NCBI RefSeq assembly: GCF_020781975.1
Contig: NZ_JAJGNI010000003.1
Coordinates: 1 to 64,000 of the forward strand
Reading direction: 5' to 3'
Length of the DNA: 64,000 bases
From: Microbacterium schleiferi
Lineage (GTDB): Bacteria; Actinomycetota; Actinomycetes; Actinomycetales; Microbacteriaceae
Part shown: piece by piece, positions 1-9,548 of the stretch
Numbering within the stretch: the stretch's first letter is position 1
Layout of the letters: each line of letters starts with the position of its first letter
The notes under the pieces: model-generated
Told to the model about the DNA's origin: nothing
The model's input: the letters and a program-made list of their open reading frames with translations, nothing else
The model's database searches: none
Made by a program: the position numbers and the translations under genes

Positions 1-211
1 CCCCCCCGGGCCGCATCTCGCCCAGCTCACCGCCGGGGCCCTCTTCGCCGCACCCACCCGGCGCCGCGCTGCCCCGGGGGGATTAAAACCCGCGGGGGGG
101 GGGGGGGGGGGGGCCCCCCCCCCCCGCCGCTGTCGTTATCGCCCTTCACCGCCCACACGTCGGCCACGCAATTCGGTGCGTCGGCCCGGCCTGTCTCCTA
201 GGATCGGCATC
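1..211. other. Low-confidence sequence at window edge, no gene
   Basis: No coding region is supported here. A run of about 20 G (94-113) is followed directly by about 12 C (114-125), and the first bases are also C/G homopolymers. This is unlike anything else in the window and looks like an assembly or sequencing artefact at a contig end. In BMP-type nucleoside transporter operons the substrate-binding lipoprotein usually lies just upstream of the ATPase. It is not visible here and may be lost beyond the edge. Confidence 0.6.
199..204 (+). promoter_or_regulatory. Leaderless-type -10 box (TAGGAT)
   Basis: TAGGAT ends 7 nt before the ATG at 212. This spacing would put transcription initiation at or next to the start codon. 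It supports ATG 212 over the further upstream in-frame start at 176. Confidence 0.45.
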
Positions 212-1728
212 ATGAAGCTCGAACTCCGCGGGATCACCAAGCGGTTCGGCAGCCTCGTCGCAAACGACCACATCGATCTCGTGGTCGAACCCGGAGAGAT
301 TCACTGTCTCCTCGGTGAGAACGGCGCCGGCAAGTCAACGCTGATGAACGTCCTGTACGGCCTCTACCAGGCCGACGAGGGCACGATCCTCCTCGACGAT
401 CACGTCCAGAATTTCCACGGACCCGGCGACGCCATGCGCGCGGGAATCGGCATGGTGCACCAGCACTTCATGCTGATTCCGGTGTTCACGGTCGCCGAGA
501 ACGTGATGCTCGGCCACGAGTCCACGAAGGCCGGCGGGTTTCTCGACCTCAATGCAGCGAGGCAGCGGGTCAGGGAGATTTCCGAGCGGTTCGGGTTCGA
601 CGTCGACCCCGACGCTCTTGTCGAAGAATTGCCCGTCGGAGTGCAGCAGCGCGTTGAGATCATCAAGGCCCTCTCCCGTGACGCCAAGGTGCTCGTCTTC
701 GATGAACCGACGGCGGTGCTCACCCCGCAGGAGACCGACGAGCTTATGGCCATCATGCGTCAGCTCAAGGAATCGGGCGCATCCATCGTCTTCATCACCC
801 ACAAGCTTCGCGAAGTCCGCGAGGTGGCTGATCGCATCACCGTCATCCGGCTCGGCAAGGTCGTCGGCGAAGCGTCGCCCGAATCGTCGAACGCTGAGCT
901 CGCGTCCATGATGGTCGGTCGCGCCGTCGAACTCACGGTTCATAAGGACCCGCCGCAGCTGCGCGATTCTGCTCTCGTTGTCTCGAGGCTGTCGGTGCTC
1001 GACCCCACCGGCCACCCGATCGTCGACGACGTCAGCTTCGAGGTGCGTGGCGGTGAGATTCTGGCCATCGCCGGTGTACAGGGCAACGGGCAAACCGAGC
1101 TCACCGAGGCGCTGGTCGGGCTCCAAGGGATCGTCCGCGGTTCGGCCACGCTGAACGGAACCGAGCTCATCGGCCGCAGCGTGCGAGGCATCCTCGACGC
1201 CGGTGTCGGGTTCGTCCCCGAGGACCGCAAGGAAGATGGTCTCGTCGGCCCCTTCACGATCGCTGAGAATCTCATGCTCGACCGCGCCCACGGGGCTCCC
1301 TTTGTGAAGGCGGGCACCGTGCAACGCGCGGCGCTGGCGGCTTTCGCTCAGGAGAAGTTCGAGGAGTTCGACGTTCGCGCGCAGAGCGTCGATACGCCCG
1401 TCGGTACCCTCTCGGGTGGTAATCAGCAGAAGGTCGTCTTGGCCCGTGAGCTCAGCCGTGAACTGTCGCTTCTGGTTGCCGCGCAACCGACGCGGGGTGT
1501 CGATGTCGGATCTATCGAGTTCATCCACAAGCGCGTCGTTCAGACCCGCGACGCGGGCATCCCCGTTGTCGTCGTGTCCACCGAACTCGATGAGGTCGTC
1601 GCTCTCGCGGACCGGATCATGGTGATGTATCGCGGACGCATCGTCGGCATCGTTCCCGGAGACACTCCGCGTGAGGTTCTCGGTCTCATGATGGCCGGCG
1701 AGACCCCGAGCACGGAAGGAGCTGCCGC

Positions 1729-1732
<4 letters not shown>
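212..1732 (+). CDS. Nucleoside (BMP-type) ABC transporter, ATP-binding protein
   Basis: Cytoplasmic energising subunit of a nucleoside/basic-membrane-protein type importer, with two fused nucleotide-binding domains as in RbsA/YufO proteins. The first NBD has Walker A GENGAGKST at about residues 36-44 and a QQ-type signature (LPVGVQQR). The second has a degenerate P-loop (GVQGNGQTE) and LSGGNQQK; Walker B reads LLVAAQPTRGVD. About 506 residues, usual for the family. ATG 212 was chosen because MKLELRGITKRFG is the normal family N-terminus and a TANNNT box lies just upstream. The stop overlaps the next permease start (ATGA). Downstream deaminases and thymidine phosphorylase point to nucleosides as substrate; sugar import is the alternative for this fold. 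Confidence 0.9.
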
Positions 1733-3020
<1,288 letters not shown>

Positions 3021-3024
<4 letters not shown>

Positions 3025-4322
3025 GCACGACTGCATCCCCCACGGGCGAAGGGACCGTACCCATCGCCCCCCTGGCAACCGCCCAGCCGGAAAAGATCCG
3101 CAGCTGGAAGGTTCCGATCGCTCTCACGATCTTCACCGCGCTCTTCGCCATCCTGCTGCTGGCCGCGCCGCGGGAGGGAGCGACGACTTTCCGGCTGTCC
3201 ACGCCCACCGATGCGATTCAGCTTCCCGAGCTCGTTGTGCCCGTCATGGCGACGGCCTGGATCTGTGTCGTCCTGCTCGTGCTGCTGACTGTCGCATCCG
3301 TGTTCTTCGTCCGTGCGTACGCGCGTTCGCCGCTGTGGATCGTGATCGTGTACATCCTTGCGATCGTCGTCGGCTTCCTGACCTGGGCCGCAGCGGGCGC
3401 TGCCATTCCCGTGGCGGGGCTCCTCGCGGGGTCTCTCGGACTTGCCGTTCCGCTCATCTACGGCGCGCTGGGCGGCGTGATCGGCGAGCGTGCCGGTGTC
3501 GTGAACATCGCGATCGAGGGTCAGCTGCTGGCTGGCGCGTTCACGGCAGCGGTCGTCGCCTCGGCAACCCGCCAGCCTCTCCTCGGGCTTCTTGCAGCCA
3601 TGGTCGCGGGCATGCTCGTCGCCTTCATCCTCGCCGCGTTCGCCATCAAGTACCTCGTCGAGCAGGTCATCGTCGGTGTCGTCCTGAACGTGCTCGTGAT
3701 CGGCCTGACGAGCTTCCTGTACTCGCAGGTCCTGCAGCCCAACGGTGCGACGCTCAACAGTCCGCCGCGGTTCGACCGGATGCCGATTCCGTTCCTTGCC
3801 GACATCCCGGTCATCGGCCCGGTGCTGTTCAACCAGACGATCATCGTTTACCTCATGTACATCGCCGTGGCGGCGGTCTACGTCGGCATGTTCCACACCC
3901 GCTGGGGCCTGCGCCTGCGCGCCGTCGGCGAGCACCCGCAGGCCGCTGACACCGTCGGCATCAAGGTCAACGCGACCCGGTTCTGGAACGTGTTGCTCGC
4001 CGGCGCCATCGCGGGCCTGGGCGGCACCGTGTTCACGATCGGCAACGGCATCGCCTTCAACAAGGAGATGACGGCAGGAGCGGGCTTCATCGCGCTCGCA
4101 GCCGTGATCTTCGGCCAGTGGGACCCGATCAAGGCGACCCTCGCGGCGTTGCTGTTCGGGTTCGCGTCGAGCCTGCAGAACACCCTGAGCATCGTCGGTT
4201 CCCCGGTGCCGAGCGAGTTCATGCTCATGTTGCCGTACGTCGTCACGATCTTCGTCGTCGCCGGTGTCGTCGGACGCTCGCGGGCGCCCGCCGCCGACGG
4301 AAAGCCCTACATCAAGGAATAA
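3021..4322 (+). CDS. Nucleoside ABC transporter permease 2
   Basis: Second permease of the heteromeric importer, 433 residues, YufQ-like. It begins with GTG overlapping the preceding TGA. An N-terminal extension with three hydrophobic segments precedes the conserved core, where GERAGVVNIAIEGQ and LRAVGEHPQAADTVGIK are characteristic of the family. The two permeases align in their C-terminal halves and presumably pair in the membrane. The gene is followed by a hairpin and then the salvage enzymes, which suggests that transporter and enzymes share a transcript but may be expressed at different levels. Confidence 0.9.
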
Positions 4323-4327
4323 CGGGA

Positions 4328-4358
4328 TCAGCGCCCTCGCCACCAGTGGGGGCGCTGA
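4328..4358 (+). other. Intercistronic hairpin between permease and cdd
   Basis: TCAGCGCCC (4328-4336) and GGGCGCTGA (4350-4358) form a 9-bp perfect stem with a 13-nt loop, starting 5 nt after the permease stop codon. There is no T-run, so it may be an RNA processing/stability hairpin or a weak terminator rather than a strong intrinsic terminator. Confidence 0.4.
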
Positions 4359-4384
4359 GACCTGCGTGAGCCGGGAGGACCCGC

Positions 4385-4786
4385 ATGACAGACATCGATT
4401 GGGACAGGCTGCGCACCGAGGCAATCTCGGCCATGCGCCGCGCCTACGCCCCGTACTCGAACTACTCGGTCGGAGCGGCAGCGCTCGTCGATGACGGCAG
4501 GACCGTCTCGGGCTGCAACGTCGAGAACGCTTCGTACGGTGTCGGACTGTGCGCTGAATGCGGACTCGTCTCGGCACTGCACATGAGCGGCGGCGGCAGG
4601 CTGACTGCCTTCGTGTGCGTCAACGGTGCGGAGGAGATCATCATGCCGTGCGGTCGGTGTCGACAGCTCCTCTACGAGCACTCCGCGCCTGGCATGCTGC
4701 TGCACACCGTCTCCGGTATCCGCACGATCGATGAGGTGTTGCCGGATGCCTTCGGGCCCCGTGACCTCGAGGAGGCACGCGCATGA
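4385..4786 (+). CDS. cdd: Cytidine deaminase
   Basis: Deaminates cytidine and deoxycytidine to uridine and deoxyuridine in pyrimidine salvage. At 133 residues this is the short, homotetrameric class. The zinc site is visible: CNVENASY followed by LCAECG (catalytic Glu next to the first zinc Cys), then MPCGRCRQLL supplying the other two Cys. A short CGGGAGGACC-like ribosome site lies upstream of ATG 4385. The stop overlaps the deoA start (ATGA), matching the conserved actinobacterial cdd-deoA pair. Confidence 0.95.
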   Translation: MTDIDWDRLRTEAISAMRRAYAPYSNYSVGAAALVDDGRTVSGCNVENASYGVGLCAECGLVSALHMSGGGRLTAFVCVNGAEEIIMPCGRCRQLLYEHSAPGMLLHTVSGIRTIDEVLPDAFGPRDLEEARA

Positions 4787-6081
4787 GCGAGGCGCCGATC
4801 GAGCCGTTCGACGCCGTTGACGTCATCCGTATCAAGCGTGACGGGGGAGCCGTTCCTGAGTTGGAGCTGCGCTGGATGGTCGATGCCTATACCCGCGGAT
4901 ATGTTGCTGATGCGCAGATGGCCGCGTTCGCGATGGCAACCCTGCTCAACGGGATGCAGCGCAACGAGATCCGGGTGATGACCGATGCGATGATCGCGTC
5001 GGGGGAGCGCATGAGCTTCGCGGGGCTCGGTAAGCCGACTGTCGATAAGCACTCGACGGGCGGGGTGGGAGACAAGATCACGCTGCCGCTCGCGCCACTG
5101 GTGGCATCCTTCGGCGTCGCCGTGCCGCAGCTGTCGGGGCGAGGCCTCGGGCACACCGGCGGAACTCTCGACAAGCTCGAGTCCATCCCGGGCTGGCGCG
5201 CGGCGCTCTCGAACGAGGAGATGACGGCGCAGCTGCGGGACGTGGGTGCCGTGATCTGCGCAGCCGGATCCGGCCTTGCTCCTGCCGACAAGAAGCTCTA
5301 TGCGCTGCGCGATGTCACTGGCACCGTCGAGGCCATCCCCCTCATCGCCTCGAGCATCATGTCGAAGAAGATCGCCGAGGGCACTGACTCGCTCGTGCTG
5401 GATGTGAAGTTCGGCTCAGGTGCGTTCATGCGCGACGTGGATCGTGCTCGCGAACTCGCACGCACGATGGTGGCGCTGGGCACTGACTCCGGGGTGGCCA
5501 CGACAGCGCTGCTGACCAACATGGACACGCCGCTCGGCCTTGCGATCGGCAATGCGAACGAGGTCAGGGAATCCGTCGAGGTGCTCGCAGGCGGCGGACC
5601 TGCCGACGTCGTGGAACTCACCCTCGCTCTGGCCCGAGAAATGCTCGCATTGGCGGGCCAGCCGGATGCTGACGTCGAGGCGGCGCTCGCCGATGGACGC
5701 GCCATGGACTCGTGGCGCGCGATGATCCTCGCCCAGGGCGGGGACCCGGATGCCGAGCTTCCCGCCCCGCGCGAGACCCACACGGTGACCGCACCTCGCG
5801 CTGGGATCGTGACCCGCATGGAGGCCCTGCCGTTCGGTGTCGCCGCGTGGCGTCTGGGGGCCGGTCGGGCGCGTGCCGAGGACCCCGTGGTCCACGCGGC
5901 GGGCATTGATCTGCACGCAAAGCCGGGCGAAGCGGTGGCCGCCGGCGCCCCGCTGTTCACACTCTCGGCGCAGGATGCGGCGCGCTTCCCTCGTGCACTG
6001 GACGCGCTCGAGAACGCGTGGGAGATTGGTGACGCCGAGCTCTCGCGCACACCCATCGTCCTTGAGCGCATCACCGCCTGA
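4783..6081 (+). CDS. deoA: Thymidine phosphorylase
   Basis: Phosphorolyses thymidine/deoxyuridine to the free base and 2-deoxyribose-1-phosphate, the step after cytidine deaminase. At 432 residues it has the normal length for the NP-II family. The phosphate-binding glycine-rich segment KHSTGGVGDK begins near residue 89, and DKLESIPGW and SSIMSKKIAEG are also present. The C-terminal alpha/beta domain contains a PYNP-like hammerhead region (AGIVTRMEALPFG). It is coupled to cdd by a 4-nt overlap and followed 50 nt later by add. Pyrimidine-nucleoside phosphorylase with wider specificity is the alternative. Confidence 0.93.
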   Translation: MSEAPIEPFDAVDVIRIKRDGGAVPELELRWMVDAYTRGYVADAQMAAFAMATLLNGMQRNEIRVMTDAMIASGERMSFAGLGKPTVDKHSTGGVGDKITLPLAPLVASFGVAVPQLSGRGLGHTGGTLDKLESIPGWRAALSNEEMTAQLRDVGAVICAAGSGLAPADKKLYALRDVTGTVEAIPLIASSIMSKKIAEGTDSLVLDVKFGSGAFMRDVDRARELARTMVALGTDSGVATTALLTNMDTPLGLAIGNANEVRESVEVLAGGGPADVVELTLALAREMLALAGQPDADVEAALADGRAMDSWRAMILAQGGDPDAELPAPRETHTVTAPRAGIVTRMEALPFGVAAWRLGAGRARAEDPVVHAAGIDLHAKPGEAVAAGAPLFTLSAQDAARFPRALDALENAWEIGDAELSRTPIVLERITA

Positions 6082-6131
6082 GCATCCTTCGTTCTTCCCC
6101 GCGCCCGCCATCCCCACACTCAGGAGCCCTC

Positions 6132-7247
6132 ATGTCGATCGATCAGCACGGTGACCACGTCTTGCAGGGGATGTCGATCCGCAAGCTCCCCAAGGTGTCG
6201 CTGCACGACCACCTCGACGGCGGTGTGCGGCCGGCGACGATCCTCGAGCTTGCCGACGAGATCGGGCTCGATGTTCCCGAGGACACGGCCGATGATCTTG
6301 CCGACTGGATCGCCGAGCGCTCCGATTCGGGTTCGCTCGTCGAGTACCTGAAGACGTTCGATCTCACCGTCGGGGTCATGCAGACCCGCGAGGGACTCAC
6401 CCGCGTCGCTCGGGAATTCGTCGAGGATCTCGCAGCCGATGGTGTCATCTACGGCGAGGTGCGGTGGGCTCCCGAGCAGCATCTGTCGGGCGGGCTGTCG
6501 CTCGAGGAGGCCGTCGAGGCCGTGCAGGACGGCATCGAAGAGGGTGAGGATGCCGCAGAGCAGGCAGGTCACGACATCCGTGTCGGGCAGCTGATCACCG
6601 CGATGCGCCACACCGACCGGTCCCTGGAGATCGCGCGGCTGGCCGTTCAGTGGCGTGAGCGCGGCGCCGTCGGGTTCGACATCGCCGGCCCCGAAGACGG
6701 ATTCCTCCCCGCGCGCCACCGTGAGGCCTTCGACTACCTCGCCAGCGAGTTCTTCCCGGTCACGGTCCACGCGGGTGAGGCTGCCGGCCTGGACTCGATT
6801 CGCTCGGCTCTGCTCGATGGGCGGGCACTGCGCCTGGGCCACGGGGTGCGCATCGCGGAAGACCTCGATGTCGTCTCGCGGGCGGGCGACGAGGTGCTGG
6901 TGCAGTTCGGCGACCTTGCTCGGTGGGTGCGCGACCGCGAGATCCCACTCGAGCTCTCGCCGAGCTCCAACCTGCAGACCGGAGCGATCGAAAAGTGGGG
7001 CGAGGAGCTCGCCGATCACCCCTTCGACCTGCTCTACCAGCTGGGTTTCTCGGTGACGGTCAATGTCGACAACCGCACGATGAGCCGGACATCGCTGACC
7101 CGCGAACTCGCCCTGCTCGCTGACGCTTTCGAGTACGACCTCGATGACCTCGAAGTCTTCCAGCTCAACGCCGCGGCAGGCGCCTTCCTGCCCGTCGAGG
7201 AGCGCGAGGAACTCATCGAACTCATCGGCGAGGGTTTCGACCGCTAA
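6132..7247 (+). CDS. add: Adenosine deaminase
   Basis: Hydrolytic deamination of adenosine/deoxyadenosine to inosine/deoxyinosine. A TIM-barrel amidohydrolase of 371 residues. The first metal ligands are in HDHLDGG (His25 and His27). VHAGEA supplies the next metal His and the catalytic Glu. HGVRI and the late VNVDNR stretch correspond to the remaining active-site strands; the usual TDDP is replaced by VDNR, which is common in actinobacterial paralogues. CAGGAG lies 5-10 nt upstream of ATG 6132. It is the last gene of the salvage operon, and a repeat element begins 16 nt after its stop codon. Confidence 0.92.
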   Translation: MSIDQHGDHVLQGMSIRKLPKVSLHDHLDGGVRPATILELADEIGLDVPEDTADDLADWIAERSDSGSLVEYLKTFDLTVGVMQTREGLTRVAREFVEDLAADGVIYGEVRWAPEQHLSGGLSLEEAVEAVQDGIEEGEDAAEQAGHDIRVGQLITAMRHTDRSLEIARLAVQWRERGAVGFDIAGPEDGFLPARHREAFDYLASEFFPVTVHAGEAAGLDSIRSALLDGRALRLGHGVRIAEDLDVVSRAGDEVLVQFGDLARWVRDREIPLELSPSSNLQTGAIEKWGEELADHPFDLLYQLGFSVTVNVDNRTMSRTSLTRELALLADAFEYDLDDLEVFQLNAAAGAFLPVEEREELIELIGEGFDR

Positions 7248-7263
7248 GTCGGGCCACGGAGTC

Positions 7264-7343
7264 GCTAACTCCTCAGGTTTGGCCGCATCGACGGTCGGTA
7301 AGGGGCCGGGTGGCGGCATTCCGCGCGGTTCTGCGGAGTTAGC
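7264..7343. repeat. 80-bp inverted-repeat element, copy E1
   Basis: Left end GCTAACTCCTCA (7264-7275), right end GCGGAGTTAGC (7333-7343), so the two ends are inverted repeats; the symmetry extends outward to GTC/GAC. The 55-60 bp centre is GC-rich and not shared with the other copies. Exact span 80 bp. It lies directly behind the salvage operon, at the left edge of a block not found in the conserved gene order. Confidence 0.8.
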
Positions 7344-7421
7344 GACAGCGTGAGCGTTGGCGGGGGCGCCGCCGGTCCTGCCGGCGCTGGATGCGGACGG
7401 GCGGCGATGGCCATCGGCGCA

Positions 7422-7501
7422 GCTAACTCCTCAAAACCAGCCATTCAGGCATCCGCGGATCTCGCGAGCCCGCAGAATCCGGTCAGCTTTGCTGAGTTAG
7501 C
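7422..7501. repeat. 80-bp inverted-repeat element, copy E2
   Basis: Left end GCTAACTCCTCA (7422-7433), right end GCTGAGTTAGC (7491-7501); span again 80 bp. The right end overlaps the 3' end of the DUF559 gene on the minus strand, whose TAA stop (7499-7497) is made by the repeat's own GCTAAC sequence. Confidence 0.8.
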
Positions 7502-8354
7502 GACGACGAGCACGAACCGGATCACCGCGCTCGATGATCGCGCGAAGCGTCGTCGTCAGCTCATCTCGGTGATGCAGGATGTCTTCCGCGATCGGTCGGA
7601 TCGTCGTGTATCCGAGAGCCGCGGCCGTCATATCGCGGCGCCGGTCGCGCTTAGCAGCGTCCCAGCCCGAGTGGTGCGCTTCACTGTCGCATTCGATGAT
7701 CAGCCAACCATCGACGATGAAGTCGACCCGCCCCACCCCGGGAACGCTCTGCTGCACACGGATGTCGCATCCGAGCGTGCGGAGGATGAGCCGCATGAGC
7801 GTTTCGGTGCCGGACTCCGCCCGTCGATCGAGGAGCCCGTGGAGTGCTCGGTAACGCAGCGGAAGACGAGTAAATACCTCCCGCAGTTCTGCTTCGTCGA
7901 CAAGTCCCCGATGCCATGCGCTGTCGAGCGTCGCGATCGCGGACCGCGGGTCCTGGCACCGGCAGGCCTGCGCGAGGGCCTCAACCCAGGGCGCGATGGG
8001 GGAACAGCGATGAGCTCCAGTGGCGCGCCAGTGTGCGACGACGTGGTGCGGGCGCGCGGGCAGCCGGCTCGCGCCATTGTCGAGCTGGACGTGGAGCGGC
8101 GGGTCGGATGCGACGAAGACGCCTGCCTCGCGGAGCAGAGAGACGCAGTCCAGCCGGCCTCCGAGGCGTGCCGCTTCGGAGAGGCACGGTGGTACATCGA
8201 CGGCGAGGTACTTGCCGCGCCGCACGCGAAGCAGCTGCCCGGAATCGACCAACAACCTGATGCGCCGTTCCGACAGGCCGTGCGCGCGGAGGTCCGAGGT
8301 CTCGAGTATCCGATGGCGGAGGGCTGGGGATGTCGCGCTCGCAGCGTTCGGCAT
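7497..8354 (-). CDS. AbiEi-like HTH / DUF559 (Vsr-like nuclease fold) protein
   Basis: The N-terminus (about residues 1-60) resembles the winged-helix antitoxin-type domain of AbiEi proteins (DLRAHGLSERRIRLLVDSG, then LRVRRGKYL). The C-terminal ~100 residues match DUF559, a PD-(D/E)xK fold related to Vsr endonuclease: RVDFIVDG, then IIECDSEAHH, then KRDRRRDM. The conserved acidic residues are present, so catalysis is possible but unproven. About 285 residues. ATG 8354 is preferred over a start 59 codons upstream because the extra part runs through repeat E3 and is unlike the family. No AbiEii-type toxin partner is adjacent. The gene is enclosed by repeats E1/E2 downstream and E3/E4 upstream. 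Its role is unknown. Confidence 0.75.
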   Translation of the reverse strand: MPNAASATSPALRHRILETSDLRAHGLSERRIRLLVDSGQLLRVRRGKYLAVDVPPCLSEAARLGGRLDCVSLLREAGVFVASDPPLHVQLDNGASRLPARPHHVVAHWRATGAHRCSPIAPWVEALAQACRCQDPRSAIATLDSAWHRGLVDEAELREVFTRLPLRYRALHGLLDRRAESGTETLMRLILRTLGCDIRVQQSVPGVGRVDFIVDGWLIIECDSEAHHSGWDAAKRDRRRDMTAAALGYTTIRPIAEDILHHRDELTTTLRAIIERGDPVRARRR

Positions 8355-8475
8355 GACGGCAGTCAACCGTCGTGCGGGGGAGGGTGGCCGACGGATGTGA
8401 TGGCTGGGGAGACCGGAGCTGAGAGGCGAGGTGGGGAGGATCGGTTCTCGCCGCGGCGCCTGTCCGCCGAGTGTT

Positions 8476-8556
8476 GCTAACTCCTCAAAACTGACGGCCG
8501 CGGCCGGTGCTGCGCGGTCGAACCGGCCCACGGCGCGGCGAATAGGAGGAGTTCGC
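8476..8556. repeat. 81-bp inverted-repeat element, copy E3
   Basis: Left end GCTAACTCCTCA (8476-8487), right end GGAGGAGTTCGC (8545-8556), the most diverged right end of the five. The interior is GC-rich and differs from the other copies although total length is kept. Confidence 0.75.
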
Positions 8557-8606
8557 TGCGGCCGTGGCGGTCGGTGGGTGGATGCGCCGCTCGACGGTCG
8601 GCCGTT

Positions 8607-8687
8607 GCTAACTCCTCAAGATCGCCGTCAGATCAGGGCGCGAGCGGACATGATGTGCCGCAGGCGCGCCGGATGTGAGGAGTTAGC
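8607..8687. repeat. 81-bp inverted-repeat element, copy E4
   Basis: Left end GCTAACTCCTCA (8607-8618) and right end TGAGGAGTTAGC (8676-8687) are a perfect 12-bp inverted repeat. Copies E3 and E4 have the same left-end extension (TT before, AA or AG after). Confidence 0.8.
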
Positions 8688-8738
8688 CACAATCGCCGTA
8701 GGAGCCGTCGACGAAGTGGCTCCCGGTCCGAGGGGGCG

Positions 8739-9520
8739 TCAGCTGCCCGCGACCTGCGTCTGCAAGATACGGTCGACCTCGGAGGTGAGGGTCTCGGTCA
8801 TGTCGGCATCCGAGATGGTCGGTGTGCCGTCGCCCGGCTGGGGGCCGTAGTCGCCGAACGATGAGTGCGCGGCGCCCGCGATCTCGACCATGTCGGCACC
8901 CGCCGGGAGCAGCGGGCGGGCATTCGCGATCTTCTCGGGCGTGGACAGGCCGTCGAGTTCTCCGGCGAGGCTGAGCACCGGAAGCCCCGACGTGCTGAGG
9001 TCGTTCGCGCAGTAGGACGCGAACAGGATCAGGGCCTGGGCACTCTCGGTGAGCTGGCACGCGCGAACCCCGCCGAGTGAGTGACCGCCGACGGCCCAGG
9101 TGTCGACATCCGGGGCAAGGCTCGTGAACGCGTCCAGCGGCCTCAGATCGAAAAACGCCAGATTCAACCACGGCTTTGTGATCACTACTGTCGTGCCCGA
9201 CTCGACGATGCCCGAAAGCTTCGCGGCATACGCCCACGGGTCGACCTTCGCGCCGGGGATGAACACCAGTCCATCGCCGGTCTCACCCTCGACGGGCGCG
9301 AGCACGATGGCTGCCGAATCATCGGTGATCGCGATCGCCGGATCGGCCTTCACCGCGGCGAGCGGCTCGGGCTCTGCCGCCATGACGCCGACCTGCGAGT
9401 AGATGACGATCCCGATGACGGCGACGATCAGCAGGATGCCGAGACTTGCCGCGATCCAGCCGATGATGCGCGCTGCGCGGGAGCGTCGGCGTCGCGGGGC
9501 GGGGCAGGGTCGGCATCCAC
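8739..9520 (-). CDS. Membrane-anchored alpha/beta hydrolase, apparent 5' frameshift
   Basis: The clear hydrolase part is 8739-9383: a nucleophile elbow GGHSLGG, an Asp in AGELDG and a His in GAAHSSFG form a plausible Ser-Asp-His triad of a small alpha/beta hydrolase (esterase or dienelactone-hydrolase-like; substrate unknown). Upstream in the same frame is a basic stretch and one membrane segment (IIGWIAASLGILLIVAVIG), but that frame has no start codon. A GTG at 9520, with a TAGGCT box exactly 6 nt upstream, opens VDADPAPP in the frame that joins the membrane segment if one C is added within the run at about 9496-9504. I infer a one-base deletion (sequencing error or mutation); the true protein would be about 260 residues. 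Confidence 0.7.
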
Positions 9521-9526
9521 CCTCTG

Positions 9527-9532
9527 AGCCTA
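9527..9532 (-). promoter_or_regulatory. Leaderless-type -10 box (TAGGCT) for the hydrolase gene
   Basis: On the minus strand TAGGCT is followed by six bases and then GTG at 9520. This is the same layout as several other genes in this window and is the main reason for placing the hydrolase start at 9520. Confidence 0.5.
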
Positions 9533-9548
9533 GTAAGCCGCGGCGGAA

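Larger units (their letters stand above)
8355..8738. other. Gene-free stretch holding repeats E3 and E4
   Basis: This 384-bp stretch between two minus-strand genes has no credible coding sequence. Its recognisable content is two 81-bp inverted-repeat elements separated by 50 bp. The remaining ~120 bp next to the DUF559 gene should hold that gene's promoter, but I see no convincing -10/-35 pair. Confidence 0.6.

Noticed and set aside
7350..8480. 376-codon open frame on the plus strand over the DUF559 gene
   Set aside because: The minus-strand frame has a recognisable domain; the plus-strand translation has none and runs through repeats E2 and E3.
8355..8738. Possible regulatory RNA in the gap between the DUF559 and hydrolase genes
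   Set aside because: Apart from the two repeat elements I see no promoter-terminator arrangement that would support an RNA gene.
9319..9516. Short minus-strand frame starting with ATG at 9516 as the start of the hydrolase
   Set aside because: It runs out of frame through the membrane-helix region and gives an Arg/His-rich sequence; the GTG 9520 frame plus one base explains the region better.
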